Shown here piece after piece: positions 23,707 to 32,758 of a DNA stretch of 64,000 nt. The notes beneath the pieces were generated by a model. The model was given only the letters and a program-made list of their open reading frames with translations. It was not told the origin of the DNA and searched no databases. The stretch covers positions 1 to 64,000 of the forward strand of contig JAZUNN010000044.1 of NCBI GenBank assembly GCA_045604155.1, given 5' to 3'. The position numbers and the translations under genes were made by a program. The stretch's first letter is position 1, and each line of letters begins with the position of its first letter. The DNA comes from JAISGQ01 sp045604155. Lineage in GTDB: Bacteria > Bacillota > Clostridia > Oscillospirales > Acutalibacteraceae.

Positions 23707-24423
23707 ATGTTCAGAAATCATGATGACGACAGCGAACAGGATAAGATTCTTGACTGTGATGATATAAAGAAGATAAAGGATATCAGTGCAGCAACAACAG
23801 ATGGAAAGCATATTCTTCATTGTATTTCAATAATCGGACAGATTGAAGGACATCAGGTTCTACCTGTGCAGAACAAGACTACAAAATATGAGCATATTCT
23901 TCCTCAGCTTGTTGCTGTTGAAGAGTCAGAGGAAATAGAAGGACTGATTATTCTTCTTAATACTGTCGGTGGAGATATTGAAGCAGGTCTTGCCATTGCA
24001 GAACTTGTTGCAGGTATGAAAAAACCTACGGTGTCACTTGTGCTTGGCGGAGGCCATTCCATTGGTGTTCCTCTTGCCGTGTCTGCAAAAAGGTCATTTA
24101 TTGTTCCGTCTGCCACAATGACTATTCATCCGGTGCGTATGAGCGGGCTTGTTCTTGGAGTTCCCGAAACACTTTCCTATTTTGATAAAATGCAGGAAAG
24201 AATTACCCGATTTGTATCAGATAATTCAAATATTTCCCCTGAACGTTTTCTTGAACTGTCCCGTACCGTTGGAGAGCTTGTTACTGATGTTGGTACTGTC
24301 CTTGACGGAGAGCAGGCTGTCAAAGAAGGACTTATCGATGAGCTTGGCTCCCTTTCAGATGCAATAAGATGGCTATATTCTGAAATTGAGCAAAATCGGA
24401 GGATCGAAGATGTTAACAAATAA
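23707..24423 (+). CDS. tepA: TepA/ClpP-fold serine protease
   Basis: A 238-residue ClpP-like protein. ATG 23707 follows GGAGGTG; the GTG at 23698 is part of that site. A polar acidic N-terminus (about 1-30) is followed by the ClpP/crotonase fold: LLNTVGGDIEAGLAIAEL, GGGHSIGVPLAVSA (nucleophile Ser 118) and ATMTIHPVRM (His 141). The sequence is very close to the TepA (YmfB) signature of Bacillus, a cytoplasmic protease linked to protein export and sporulation. As in Bacillus it is followed by a YlzJ-sized gene and, after uppP, by the SpoIIIE-type translocase. Confidence 0.92.
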   Translation: MFRNHDDDSEQDKILDCDDIKKIKDISAATTDGKHILHCISIIGQIEGHQVLPVQNKTTKYEHILPQLVAVEESEEIEGLIILLNTVGGDIEAGLAIAELVAGMKKPTVSLVLGGGHSIGVPLAVSAKRSFIVPSATMTIHPVRMSGLVLGVPETLSYFDKMQERITRFVSDNSNISPERFLELSRTVGELVTDVGTVLDGEQAVKEGLIDELGSLSDAIRWLYSEIEQNRRIEDVNK

Positions 24424-24613
24424 GGTTCTCTGGTATTTTGATAATGGTGCAATGAAGGATAATGCCGGCGGATTCATCATCGGTAATGAATGTAATGAAT
24501 ACTCATTCTCGGAAGGGAAAATTTCTTCAGATATGTCTTTATTCTGCGGTAAGGAAACGTATCTTGACAGCAAATTTTTGCCTGCATCAGAAAGGATAAT
24601 ATCGAAGGAATGA
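24410..24613 (+). CDS. Small YlzJ-like protein
   Basis: A 67-residue protein overlapping the tepA end by 14 bases, with GGAGG ahead of ATG 24410. In Bacillus a small gene of this size, ylzJ, sits between tepA and spoIIIE, and this is the main reason for the call; my sequence match is weak. The protein is soluble, with WYFDNGAM near the N-terminus and a short cysteine-containing segment (LFCGKETYL). Function is not known for the family. Translation is probably coupled to tepA. Confidence 0.6.
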   Translation: MLTNKVLWYFDNGAMKDNAGGFIIGNECNEYSFSEGKISSDMSLFCGKETYLDSKFLPASERIISKE

Positions 24614-24665
24614 TACTCTACGAAACGCATCGGCGGTTCGCTGCGTTTCAATTTACATAATTTTC

Positions 24666-24694
24666 TTGAAAAATATTATAATTTGAGTTATATT
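24666..24694 (+). promoter_or_regulatory. Sigma-A-type promoter of uppP
   Basis: TTGAAA (24666-24671), 17 bases, TATATT (24689-24694). An 8-bp hairpin without a T-run (24622-24649) lies just upstream and may end the tepA transcript. Confidence 0.5.
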
Positions 24695-24725
24695 GTATTT
24701 ATTGAATTGCAAGGGAGATTACATA

Positions 24726-25844
24726 ATGAGTTTTTTTGACGTTATTTTTCAGGCGATTATTCAGGGTCTGACTGAATTTCTGCCAGTTTCCAGCAGCGGT
24801 CATGTATCGCTTTATCAGCATCTCTCAGGCAACAGTGGTGACGGAGCACAGACATTCACTCTGTTCCTTCATGTCGGAACCCTGATTGCAGTATTTGTTG
24901 CATATCGCAAAATGATAGGTGATCTTATCATTGAGTTTTTCAGAATGTGCGGAGATATTTTCAGATACCTTGGTGATAAACTGAAAGTTTTCTGGCTTAA
25001 GCTTACAAAGAAGCCTTATGAAAAGGCAAAGGCTGCAGCACGATCCATGCCCGAGATGAATGATACAAGGCGTATGGTGGTCATGGTTATTGTTGCTTCT
25101 GCCTGGGCGATACTGTTATTTGTTCCTTTCTTCGGATTCCTCGGTCTGAATACTGCGGACGGGGAAGAGGTAAAGAATCTTGCTGATCTTTCCACTTATT
25201 TCTCTGAAGACAAAGGTATTCTTGCTGAAGGACTTTTCCTTCTTGTTACAGGTGTTCTTCTTCTTTATTCTACATATCTTTCAAAGAACAGAGCTGGCAG
25301 CGAAAAAATCAGACTCAAGAATGCCTGTGCAATGGGTGTTGCACAGTGCGTTGCTTCAATGCCCGGCATAAGCCGCTCGGGTTCAACCACTACTGTTGGT
25401 ATGATAACCGGACTTGAGAAGAACACTGCGCTCAGTATGTCTTTTATCATGAGTATACCCGCTGTTCTTGCTGCAACACTTCTTGATGTCAAGAATGAAT
25501 TTATCGATACCCCTGCATCAGAGAGAATTTCCAATTTTTCGGCTTTTGATGTGATCGTAGGTGTTATAGTATCTGCAGTCGTAGGTGTTCTGGCGATTAT
25601 CGGACTTAAGTGGATAGTAAACAACAATAAACTTAATTATTTTGGCTGGTATTGTCTTGCCATGGGATTTGTAGTCATTGTTATTGCAATTATCGAATAT
25701 TCTACAGGCAGCAACCTTTTTACCGGTGAGTCCATGAAAAATATAATTGCAGCTTCACCGACTGATGTTGTTTCGACAAGTGATGTTTCAGTTTCTCAGA
25801 TTGTATCACTGAGTGATATAATCAGCACAACTTCGATAGGATAA
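24726..25844 (+). CDS. uppP: Undecaprenyl-diphosphatase UppP
   Basis: A 372-residue polytopic membrane enzyme that dephosphorylates undecaprenyl pyrophosphate so the lipid carrier can be reused in wall synthesis; it also gives bacitracin tolerance. It starts at ATG 24726 behind AAGGGAGA. Catalytic region 1 is GLTEFLPVSSSGH near the N-terminus and region 2 is MPGISRSGSTTTVGM. It is about 100 residues longer than typical UppP (about 270). The extra length comes from a basic cytoplasmic insert after the third helix (about residues 62-112, containing KLTKKPYEKAKAAARSMP) and a Ser/Thr-rich C-terminal tail of about 35 residues. Confidence 0.95.
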   Translation: MSFFDVIFQAIIQGLTEFLPVSSSGHVSLYQHLSGNSGDGAQTFTLFLHVGTLIAVFVAYRKMIGDLIIEFFRMCGDIFRYLGDKLKVFWLKLTKKPYEKAKAAARSMPEMNDTRRMVVMVIVASAWAILLFVPFFGFLGLNTADGEEVKNLADLSTYFSEDKGILAEGLFLLVTGVLLLYSTYLSKNRAGSEKIRLKNACAMGVAQCVASMPGISRSGSTTTVGMITGLEKNTALSMSFIMSIPAVLAATLLDVKNEFIDTPASERISNFSAFDVIVGVIVSAVVGVLAIIGLKWIVNNNKLNYFGWYCLAMGFVVIVIAIIEYSTGSNLFTGESMKNIIAASPTDVVSTSDVSVSQIVSLSDIISTTSIG

Positions 25845-25863
25845 AACAAGGTGGTTATTTCAG

Positions 25864-28674
25864 ATGGCTGAAAAAAGAACGACTTCTGCGAGAGCGAAGA
25901 ATACTCCAAAATCACAGATGAAAAGCAGAAGTTCTTCAGGAAGTAAAAGTTCATCGAGAACTGCTTCAAAGAAAAAGCAGAATACAGCTCCCAGTATTGA
26001 TAATACCTTCAGCAGACAGGTTACGGTCGTTGTTCTGTTTTCTCTTTGCGTTCTTTTTGTTTTTGTTTCGTTTATTAAAGGGTCAGGTATATGGGAGAAA
26101 GTTCATTCTGCTGTTTATGGATTCTTTGGATTTCCTGCAGTTTTATGGTTTGTCTCTCTCCTGATCATTACAGTTTTCATAGCTCAGGAAAAACCTGTGA
26201 AAACTGTTGCTGTCAGATCTGTATGGCTTTTTGTTCTGCTTCTGCTGATTTCTGCAGGCATAACTGCTTTCACTGTTAAGAACGCAAATGATCTTTCGGC
26301 AAAAGAAATAATAGATGTCTGCCGTGAAGAAGGAAAAAATCATTCCGGTGCCGGTGCGTTCGGCGGTGCAACCGGAGGCGTTGCAGTTAAATATCTGGGC
26401 AAAGCAGGCGCAATAATTATTTGGCTTCTTTCTGTTTTTGTGTTCGTAATGATTACAACAAAAACATCTGTTGCTCAGCTGATTGAGCTTATTTCAAAAC
26501 CTTTTGACGGTGCAAAAGAGATGCTTGAGGAAAGAAAAATAAGAGTAAACGAAGAACGCACTCGAAGAGAAGAAGCAGTGCAGGATACAGACAGAGAACG
26601 CAGAATTAATGATAGAAAAAAGCATTACAGATTGATAGAGGAAAGTGAAAAAGGTGCAAATATGCTTGTTGATGACGATGAGGATTATGCACCTGTAAAA
26701 TCAAAGCGTAATTCTAAGATTAAATCAAAAGAATTTGCAGAAAATGATGAATTTGATGAAGAACTTGACGAAAAGTACAGAGTTCTTTATAAGGCATACA
26801 GTGGAGAAGAAGCTCCGGAAGAAAAGAAAAAATCTAAAAAGCCGAAGGTCAGATATTTGGGATCTTCGCCTGATTTGCTTGAAACCGGGCCTCAGAATCC
26901 TACATTCAATCAAAAAACGCAAGTTAATGAGCCTGAAGCAATAAATACCGAGGAAGAAGTTGAACAGACAGACCCGGGTCTTGATGAAATTATCAGAAAA
27001 GTCGGTGCGCCGATACAGAATAAAACATCCGAAAAAACTTCCGAAAAAAAGATAACAAAAGCAGATGAGATAACTTTGCAGGCAGAAAATGTTGCTGAAG
27101 AAATAGCTAAAACCGAGGCATCAAAACCGGCAGAAAAGGAAGAATATGTTTTCCCGCCCATTGATCTGCTGAAGGAAGCTAAAAATGAAAGCATTGACAT
27201 GACAGCTGAGTTGCGTGAAAATGCAAAGCGTCTTATCGCAACACTTGAGGAATACGGAGTAAAGGCATCTGTTTCTGATATCAGCAGAGGTCCTACTGTT
27301 ACAAGATTTGAGATCGTTCCTGCGCCCGGTGTTAAAATCAGCAAGATCACTACTCTTGCAAACGATATAAAACTGAGGCTTGCGGCAAAGTCCGTACGTA
27401 TTGAAGCACCTATTCCCGGAAAAGCTGCAGTCGGTATTGAGATCCCGAATACAAAGAGAAATACTGTTTCAATTCGTGAACTCATTGATTCCGATACGTT
27501 CAGAAATGCAAAGGGATCTCTTGCCTGCGTACTTGGAAAGGATATTGAAGGAAACATAATTACCTGCGACCTTACAAAGATGCCTCACCTTCTCATTGCA
27601 GGCTCTACAGGCTCAGGTAAGTCAGTTTGTGTAAACTCAATGCTTATAAGTCTTATGTACAAGTATACTCCTGAGGAACTCAAACTTGTGCTTGTTGACC
27701 CGAAAAAGGTTGAGTTTGAAATCTATAACGGAATTCCGCATCTGCTTGTACCTGTTGTAAGCAACGCAAAGAAGGCTGCAGGTGTTCTACAGTGGGCTGT
27801 CGTTGAGATGGAAAAGCGTTATGAAATGCTGCAGGGTAAGAATGTAAGAAGTCTTAATTCTTACAATGAACTTGCAGAGAAGACCGGTGAATTTGAAAAG
27901 CTTTCAAAAATAGTTATTGTTATCGATGAAATGGCTGATCTCATGCAGACGACACCCAAGGAAGTTGAAGACTCCATTGCCCGACTTGCTGCAATGGCAC
28001 GTGCTGCAGGTATGCATATTATCCTTGCAACTCAGCGTCCTTCTGTTGACGTTATTACCGGTACCATCAAGAACAATATCCCCAGCCGAATAGCACTTAC
28101 TGTTTCTTCAAGAATCGACTCGCAGACAATCCTGGGTGCAGGCGGTGCGGAAACACTTATCGGTTATGGTGATATGCTGTATAATCCTATGGGTGTAAGT
28201 ACTCCAAAGCGTGTTCAGGGCTGTTTTGTCAGTGACGAGGAAGTCGGAGATGTTATCGGATTCCTTAAGAGAAACGGCGATGCTGAATACGATGAAAGCA
28301 TTACTGAAGAAATTGAACGCAAGGCTGCTGAAAATGAAAAAGGCAAGGGTGCAGATGCATCTAACGATGGCGGTGGATTCCACGATGAAGACCCGACAAT
28401 GTCGAAAGCCATTGAAGCAGTCATTCAGGCAGGACAGGCTTCTGTATCGCTCCTGCAGAGAAAGCTCGGTGTCGGTTATGCAAGAGCTGGCAAGCTTATT
28501 GATCAGCTTGAGGAACGTGGCATTGTCGGACCTTATGAAGGATCAAAACCTCGAAAGGTACTTATGACAAGAACTCAGTGGCTTGAGATGAATATGTCTT
28601 CATCAGAGCCTATTGCAATAGATGGAAGTTTTGAGGAAAATACACTTCCTTTTGACATCGATGATGCAGAGTAA
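25864..28674 (+). CDS. ftsK: DNA translocase FtsK/SpoIIIE
   Basis: A 936-residue membrane-anchored DNA pump for chromosome segregation at the septum. It has a Ser/Lys-rich cytoplasmic start (1-50), four transmembrane helices (about 54-205), a charged linker of about 220 residues with several acidic and lysine-rich stretches, and the hexameric motor. Walker A is AGSTGSGKSVCVNS, Walker B VIVIDEMADLM, and ATQRPSVDVITGTIKNN follows. The C-terminal gamma domain (about 840-905, SVSLLQRKLGVGYARAGKLI) reads KOPS/SRS orienting sequences. Beside tepA and in a spore former it is likely the SpoIIIE-equivalent. Only one such gene is visible here. Confidence 0.96.
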   Translation: MAEKRTTSARAKNTPKSQMKSRSSSGSKSSSRTASKKKQNTAPSIDNTFSRQVTVVVLFSLCVLFVFVSFIKGSGIWEKVHSAVYGFFGFPAVLWFVSLLIITVFIAQEKPVKTVAVRSVWLFVLLLLISAGITAFTVKNANDLSAKEIIDVCREEGKNHSGAGAFGGATGGVAVKYLGKAGAIIIWLLSVFVFVMITTKTSVAQLIELISKPFDGAKEMLEERKIRVNEERTRREEAVQDTDRERRINDRKKHYRLIEESEKGANMLVDDDEDYAPVKSKRNSKIKSKEFAENDEFDEELDEKYRVLYKAYSGEEAPEEKKKSKKPKVRYLGSSPDLLETGPQNPTFNQKTQVNEPEAINTEEEVEQTDPGLDEIIRKVGAPIQNKTSEKTSEKKITKADEITLQAENVAEEIAKTEASKPAEKEEYVFPPIDLLKEAKNESIDMTAELRENAKRLIATLEEYGVKASVSDISRGPTVTRFEIVPAPGVKISKITTLANDIKLRLAAKSVRIEAPIPGKAAVGIEIPNTKRNTVSIRELIDSDTFRNAKGSLACVLGKDIEGNIITCDLTKMPHLLIAGSTGSGKSVCVNSMLISLMYKYTPEELKLVLVDPKKVEFEIYNGIPHLLVPVVSNAKKAAGVLQWAVVEMEKRYEMLQGKNVRSLNSYNELAEKTGEFEKLSKIVIVIDEMADLMQTTPKEVEDSIARLAAMARAAGMHIILATQRPSVDVITGTIKNNIPSRIALTVSSRIDSQTILGAGGAETLIGYGDMLYNPMGVSTPKRVQGCFVSDEEVGDVIGFLKRNGDAEYDESITEEIERKAAENEKGKGADASNDGGGFHDEDPTMSKAIEAVIQAGQASVSLLQRKLGVGYARAGKLIDQLEERGIVGPYEGSKPRKVLMTRTQWLEMNMSSSEPIAIDGSFEENTLPFDIDDAE

Positions 28675-28780
28675 TAGTGAAAAACGTTCTGTTGCAATTT
28701 GCAGCGGACCTTGTCAGGCTATAACAAGGTTCTGATATTTGATTATTCAATTTATAGTCGGAAGGGCTATGTGAAATTAT

Positions 28781-30670
28781 ATGGCTTTTTTACCTGTTAC
28801 AAAAAAAGAGGTCGACCTGCTCGGGTGGGAGCAGGTCGATTTCGTGCTGGTTACAGCAGATGCATATGTTGACCACCCGAGCTTCGGAGCTGCAATAATA
28901 AGCAGAATTCTTGAGGCAGATGGTTTCAGAGTTGCTGTTCTTTCTCAGCCGAGCTGGAAAAATGAAAATGATTTTAAGCGCTTCGGTGAACCCAGGCTTG
29001 GATTTATGATAAGCGGCGGTAACATCGATTCAATGGTTGCTCATTATACTGCCGCAAAGAGAAAGCGCAGTGATGATTATTATTCTCCCGGCGGAAAAGC
29101 CGGAAGAAGACCTGACAGACCCACTATAGTATATTCACGTCTTGCAAAGAAAGCATATCCCGATGTTCCTGTTATAATTGGCGGTCTTGAAGCATCTCTC
29201 AGAAGATTTGCACATTATGATTACTGGGATGATGCTATAAGACCTTCCATACTTGTTGAATCAGGTGCTGATATACTAAGTTATGGAATGGGTGAATATC
29301 AGACACTTGAGATTGCTCACAGACTTGCAGAATATGAGCCTGTAAAGGCGATAAATGATGTTCGTGGCACGTGTGTTCTTATTCCTGCATCGGAATATAA
29401 ACCAAGGTCTGTTGCTCAGTGTCCAAGCTTTGAGGCTGTGTGCGAGTCGAAAAAGGAATATGCAGTTTCGTGCAGAATTCAGCAGGACGAGCATGATGCC
29501 GTACGAGGAAAAACAGTGATTCAGCGCCATGGAGATATGATTCTTGTTCAGAATCCTCCTCAGCCGCCTCTGTCCACGGAAGAATTTGACAGAGTTTATG
29601 AACTGCCTTATGAAAGAAACTATCATCCTTCCTATGAAGCGCTGGGCGGCGTTCCTGCAATAGAAGAGGTTAAATTTTCTGTTGTTCACAACAGAGGCTG
29701 TTTCGGTGCCTGCGCATTCTGTTCACTTGCATTCCATCAGGGAAGACAGATAACGACAAGAAGCGAAGAATCTCTTATTCGTGAAGTAAAGGCAATTACT
29801 CAGATGCCTGATTTCAAAGGATATATTCATGATGTCGGCGGTCCGACCGCAAACTTCAGAAGAAATTCCTGCGATCAGCAGAGTAAAAACGGAGTATGCA
29901 AAGGAAGAAGATGTCTTGCTCCGACACCGTGTAAAAATCTTGTTGCAGACCATACGGAGTATATAAAAATACTTCGCAAGTTAAGAGCTATACCAAAAGT
30001 TAAGAAGATATTCATAAGATCAGGTATTCGATTTGATTATCTGATGCAGGATGAAAATGATGAATTTTTCAGAGAACTTGTAACCCATCATGTAAGCGGT
30101 CAGCTTAAAGTTGCTCCTGAGCATTGCAGTGCAGCGGTGCTTGATAAGATGGGCAAACCGCACATAGAAACATATATCAGATTCAGAAAAAAGTTCTATG
30201 AACTGACAGGACAGGCAGGAAAGAAGCAGTATCTTGTTCCTTATCTCATGAGCAGCCATCCCGGAAGCACACTCAAAGATGCGGTTGAGCTTTCACTTTT
30301 CCTGAAAAAAGAAGGGATTTATCCTGAACAGGTGCAGGACTTTTATCCTACACCCGGAACAATCTCCACTTGTATGTTTTATACCGGCCTTGATCCATAT
30401 ACACTTAAAGAGGTCTATGTTCCGAGAACACCTGAGCAGAAGAAAGAGCAGAGAGCACTTCTTCAGTATTTCAAACCTGAAAACAGAGATGTTGTTGAAC
30501 GTGCTCTGCGTAAATGCGGAAGAACAGATCTTATAGGATTTACATCAGATTGTCTTATCAAACCGCGAAGCGGTCAGGGGGTGAACAAACCCGGTGGATC
30601 GAAAAACAGAAATGGAAAATCAGCAAGTAAAAATAAAGGCAGCAACAGTCGCAGAACGAAAAAGATTTAG
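28781..30670 (+). CDS. YgiQ-family radical SAM protein
   Basis: A 629-residue iron-sulfur enzyme. An N-terminal B12-binding-like domain (opening FLPVTKKEVDLLGWEQVDFV) precedes the radical SAM core with the cluster motif CFGACAFC (Cys 307, 311, 314). TTRSEESLIREV follows it, and the C-terminal part carries APEHCSAAVLDKMGKP and YLMSSHPGST, strongly conserved in YgiQ proteins. The tail after about residue 600 is a basic, Lys/Asn/Ser-rich extension. The molecular substrate of YgiQ is unknown. The ribosome binding site is weak. The 3' end overlaps the next gene by about 77 bases if that gene starts at GTG 30594. Confidence 0.92.
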   Translation: MAFLPVTKKEVDLLGWEQVDFVLVTADAYVDHPSFGAAIISRILEADGFRVAVLSQPSWKNENDFKRFGEPRLGFMISGGNIDSMVAHYTAAKRKRSDDYYSPGGKAGRRPDRPTIVYSRLAKKAYPDVPVIIGGLEASLRRFAHYDYWDDAIRPSILVESGADILSYGMGEYQTLEIAHRLAEYEPVKAINDVRGTCVLIPASEYKPRSVAQCPSFEAVCESKKEYAVSCRIQQDEHDAVRGKTVIQRHGDMILVQNPPQPPLSTEEFDRVYELPYERNYHPSYEALGGVPAIEEVKFSVVHNRGCFGACAFCSLAFHQGRQITTRSEESLIREVKAITQMPDFKGYIHDVGGPTANFRRNSCDQQSKNGVCKGRRCLAPTPCKNLVADHTEYIKILRKLRAIPKVKKIFIRSGIRFDYLMQDENDEFFRELVTHHVSGQLKVAPEHCSAAVLDKMGKPHIETYIRFRKKFYELTGQAGKKQYLVPYLMSSHPGSTLKDAVELSLFLKKEGIYPEQVQDFYPTPGTISTCMFYTGLDPYTLKEVYVPRTPEQKKEQRALLQYFKPENRDVVERALRKCGRTDLIGFTSDCLIKPRSGQGVNKPGGSKNRNGKSASKNKGSNSRRTKKI

Positions 30671-31616
30671 AAAGAGAACAAGGGAGTCTTTTGTATTTGT
30701 TCTGATTGTTGTCTGTGTCGTCATCCTCACCATAGGAGAGCTTCGAACTCAATCGAATTTGCCAAGCTGGTCCCAGATGTTTGCGCAGCTTTCAGGTGAG
30801 CCGGATCCTGAGCCTTCTGTAGACAATGATGAGCTGTCCGGAGATATCCGAATGTCAGTTCATGCAATCGATGTTGGTCAGGGAGATTGTACGCTGATAA
30901 GAGTTGATGGAAAAACAATCCTTATTGATGCCGGAGAAAACGGAAAAGGCAGATCGGTTATTGAATATATTGACGATCTGGGGATTGATAAGCTTGATTA
31001 TGTAATCGGCACTCATCCTCATTCTGATCATATAGGCGGTCTTGATACGGTTCTTTATGAGATAAAAGCTGAAACATTGATTATTCCGAATGTAAGAGAA
31101 GATCTTATTCCTACAAATGACACTTACAGTGATTTCCTTGATTCGGCACTTGATGCAAAAGAAGACGGTATGAAGATAATCCAGGCTATGTGCGGAGATG
31201 TATATCAGATTTCATCGGATTCAGATCTGAGAATTTTATCACCATTAAAAGATGATTATTCTGATCTGAATGATTTTTCTGTTGCTGTAGTTATTACCTG
31301 TGGGAATACTTCTTTTTTCGCAGGCGGTGATATTACCTGCGAAACCGAAATTGATTTAATTGAACAGTATCCGGATCTTGATGTTGAACTTATTAAATTA
31401 TCACATCATGGAGGAAATGAATCAAATTCATATGAGTTTATCAGACATATTTCGCCTGATTATGCATTTATCAGCTGTGGAATAGATAATACTTACGGTC
31501 ATCCTAAAGAAAGAATACTAGATATTCTTGATAATTGCGGCGTAAAGTACAGGAGAACGGATATCGAAGGATCACTGGTTTATTATTCTGACGGACAGAC
31601 ATTTATTGAAGGATAA
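30594..31616 (+). CDS. ComEC-type metallo-beta-lactamase-fold hydrolase
   Basis: A 340-residue protein with a basic start, one transmembrane helix (about residues 28-45) and an external MBL domain of the ComEC/Rec2 C-terminal type. VHAIDVGQGDCTLIRVDGKT and ILIDAGENGKG open the fold; THPHSDHIGG (His 141, His 143, Asp 145, His 146) binds metal; KLSHHGG and SCGIDNTYGHP complete the site. ComEC-type MBL domains are thought to be nucleases acting during DNA uptake. GTG 30594 has AGGGGGTG 10 bases upstream; ATG 30612 is an alternative start. It is paired with a DUF3006 gene, a frequent partner. Confidence 0.88.
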   Translation: MDRKTEMENQQVKIKAATVAERKRFRKRTRESFVFVLIVVCVVILTIGELRTQSNLPSWSQMFAQLSGEPDPEPSVDNDELSGDIRMSVHAIDVGQGDCTLIRVDGKTILIDAGENGKGRSVIEYIDDLGIDKLDYVIGTHPHSDHIGGLDTVLYEIKAETLIIPNVREDLIPTNDTYSDFLDSALDAKEDGMKIIQAMCGDVYQISSDSDLRILSPLKDDYSDLNDFSVAVVITCGNTSFFAGGDITCETEIDLIEQYPDLDVELIKLSHHGGNESNSYEFIRHISPDYAFISCGIDNTYGHPKERILDILDNCGVKYRRTDIEGSLVYYSDGQTFIEG

Positions 31617-31630
31617 AAAGGAGAAAAATT

Positions 31631-31849
31631 ATGAGAAAATTATCTATTGACAGAATTGAAGGAATATATGCTATATGCGAAGATAAGGATGGAGCAAAAT
31701 TTGCCATTCCTACACAGGAAATTCCTGAAGGTGCAAAAGAGGGAACATGTCTGATCATTTCCGATGACGGATCACTTTCTGTCGATGAAACAGAAACTGC
31801 GGAAAAAAGAAATTCAAATTTCAACAAGCAGAAGAATCTGTTTTCATAA
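31631..31849 (+). CDS. DUF3006 domain protein
   Basis: A 72-residue protein with an AAAAGGAG site before its ATG. The first 50 residues (SIDRIEGIYAICEDKDG, then EIPEGAKEGTCLII) fit DUF3006, a small all-beta domain typically encoded beside ComEC-like MBL hydrolases. The polar tail (NSNFNKQKNLF) is specific to this protein. It lies 14 bases after the hydrolase gene, so the two are co-transcribed. The biochemical role of the family is not known to me. Confidence 0.8.
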   Translation: MRKLSIDRIEGIYAICEDKDGAKFAIPTQEIPEGAKEGTCLIISDDGSLSVDETETAEKRNSNFNKQKNLFS

Positions 31850-31880
31850 AAAATAAGCCACCGAAAGGTGGCTTATTTTA
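31850..31880. terminator. Bidirectional intrinsic terminator
   Basis: AAAATAAGCCACC and GGTGGCTTATTTT flank a GAAA loop between convergent genes. Confidence 0.92.
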
Positions 31881-32678
31881 ATTGCAGAATTCTCTTACTT
31901 TGTTTATTACTTCAGAATTTTTCAGGTAATCTGAGTGAGATAAGCTTTCGTATTTTACTACATGAGCATTGCTGAACTCATTAGCAAGATCATAAGCAAT
32001 TTCCGGAGGGAATGTTTTATCTTTTTCAGAGGTTATGATCAGTGTTTTTGACTGTACATTTCTTGCATACGAATAAGTTTTTATATTGTCGGTTACAAAT
32101 CCCTTGAAAAGCAGACTGTATATCGGAACTTTTGAATCGTACAGATCAAGCAGATCTCTGTAAGGGGAAACAAGAACAAGCCCGCAGCAGTTTCGCTGAG
32201 ATGCAAGATATGTTGCCATGCCCGTTCCGTAACTGTATCCGACAACATATATGCTGTCAGAATCTATATATTCAAGAGTCTGAAGATAATCGTATGTTCT
32301 GACGACTGCGTTCTGCATTTCCTTCAGAGTCATTTTGCCGCCGCTGTCCTGAGTGCCCGGATAATCAACAGAGACAAATACAAAATCAGAGAATTGATCA
32401 GAATATCTTATTGTACTGTTATATGCGATTTCTCCGGCGCCACCAAAATAAATCAGTGCTTTTCGTGGCTTTGAATAATCTGTGCTGCGCACATATCCGA
32501 CAAGCTCATCAATATACAGTGTTCTGATCAATTCATCTGTTTCATTTATTCTGGCAACATCATCATACATTGAAACTGATATGTCCTTGAAAATGCAATC
32601 TGATGCAAATCCGTTTGCAAAAAATAAAACCGCAAGAACAACAGGAACAGCTATCAGAGCTTTTTTTGTACGCTTCAT
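31878..32678 (-). CDS. Membrane-anchored alpha/beta hydrolase
   Basis: A 266-residue protein with an N-terminal signal anchor (about residues 7-25) and an alpha/beta hydrolase domain outside. The nucleophile elbow is GYSYGTG (serine), the acid is in SEKDKTFPP, and the base is in LSHSDYL, so the triad looks complete. KALIYFGGAGE holds the likely oxyanion loop. It resembles the BAAT/FrsA-like 'YqiA/Bem46' hydrolases of unknown substrate. It may share a transcript with upstream nrdR, although a terminator lies between. Substrate unknown. Confidence 0.82.
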   Translation of the reverse strand: MKRTKKALIAVPVVLAVLFFANGFASDCIFKDISVSMYDDVARINETDELIRTLYIDELVGYVRSTDYSKPRKALIYFGGAGEIAYNSTIRYSDQFSDFVFVSVDYPGTQDSGGKMTLKEMQNAVVRTYDYLQTLEYIDSDSIYVVGYSYGTGMATYLASQRNCCGLVLVSPYRDLLDLYDSKVPIYSLLFKGFVTDNIKTYSYARNVQSKTLIITSEKDKTFPPEIAYDLANEFSNAHVVKYESLSHSDYLKNSEVINKVREFCN

Positions 32679-32713
32679 ATAAACACCCCTTACAGATATT
32701 ATTATATCACAGA

Positions 32714-32752
32714 ATGAAATAAAATAAACCCTTCGAAATCGAAGGGTTTATT
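32714..32752 (-). terminator. Intrinsic terminator of nrdR
   Basis: A 14-bp stem (plus-strand 32723-32736 with 32739-32752, arm AATAAACCCTTCGA) with a T-rich tail on the minus strand. Confidence 0.85.
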
Positions 32753-32758
32753 AAAAGA

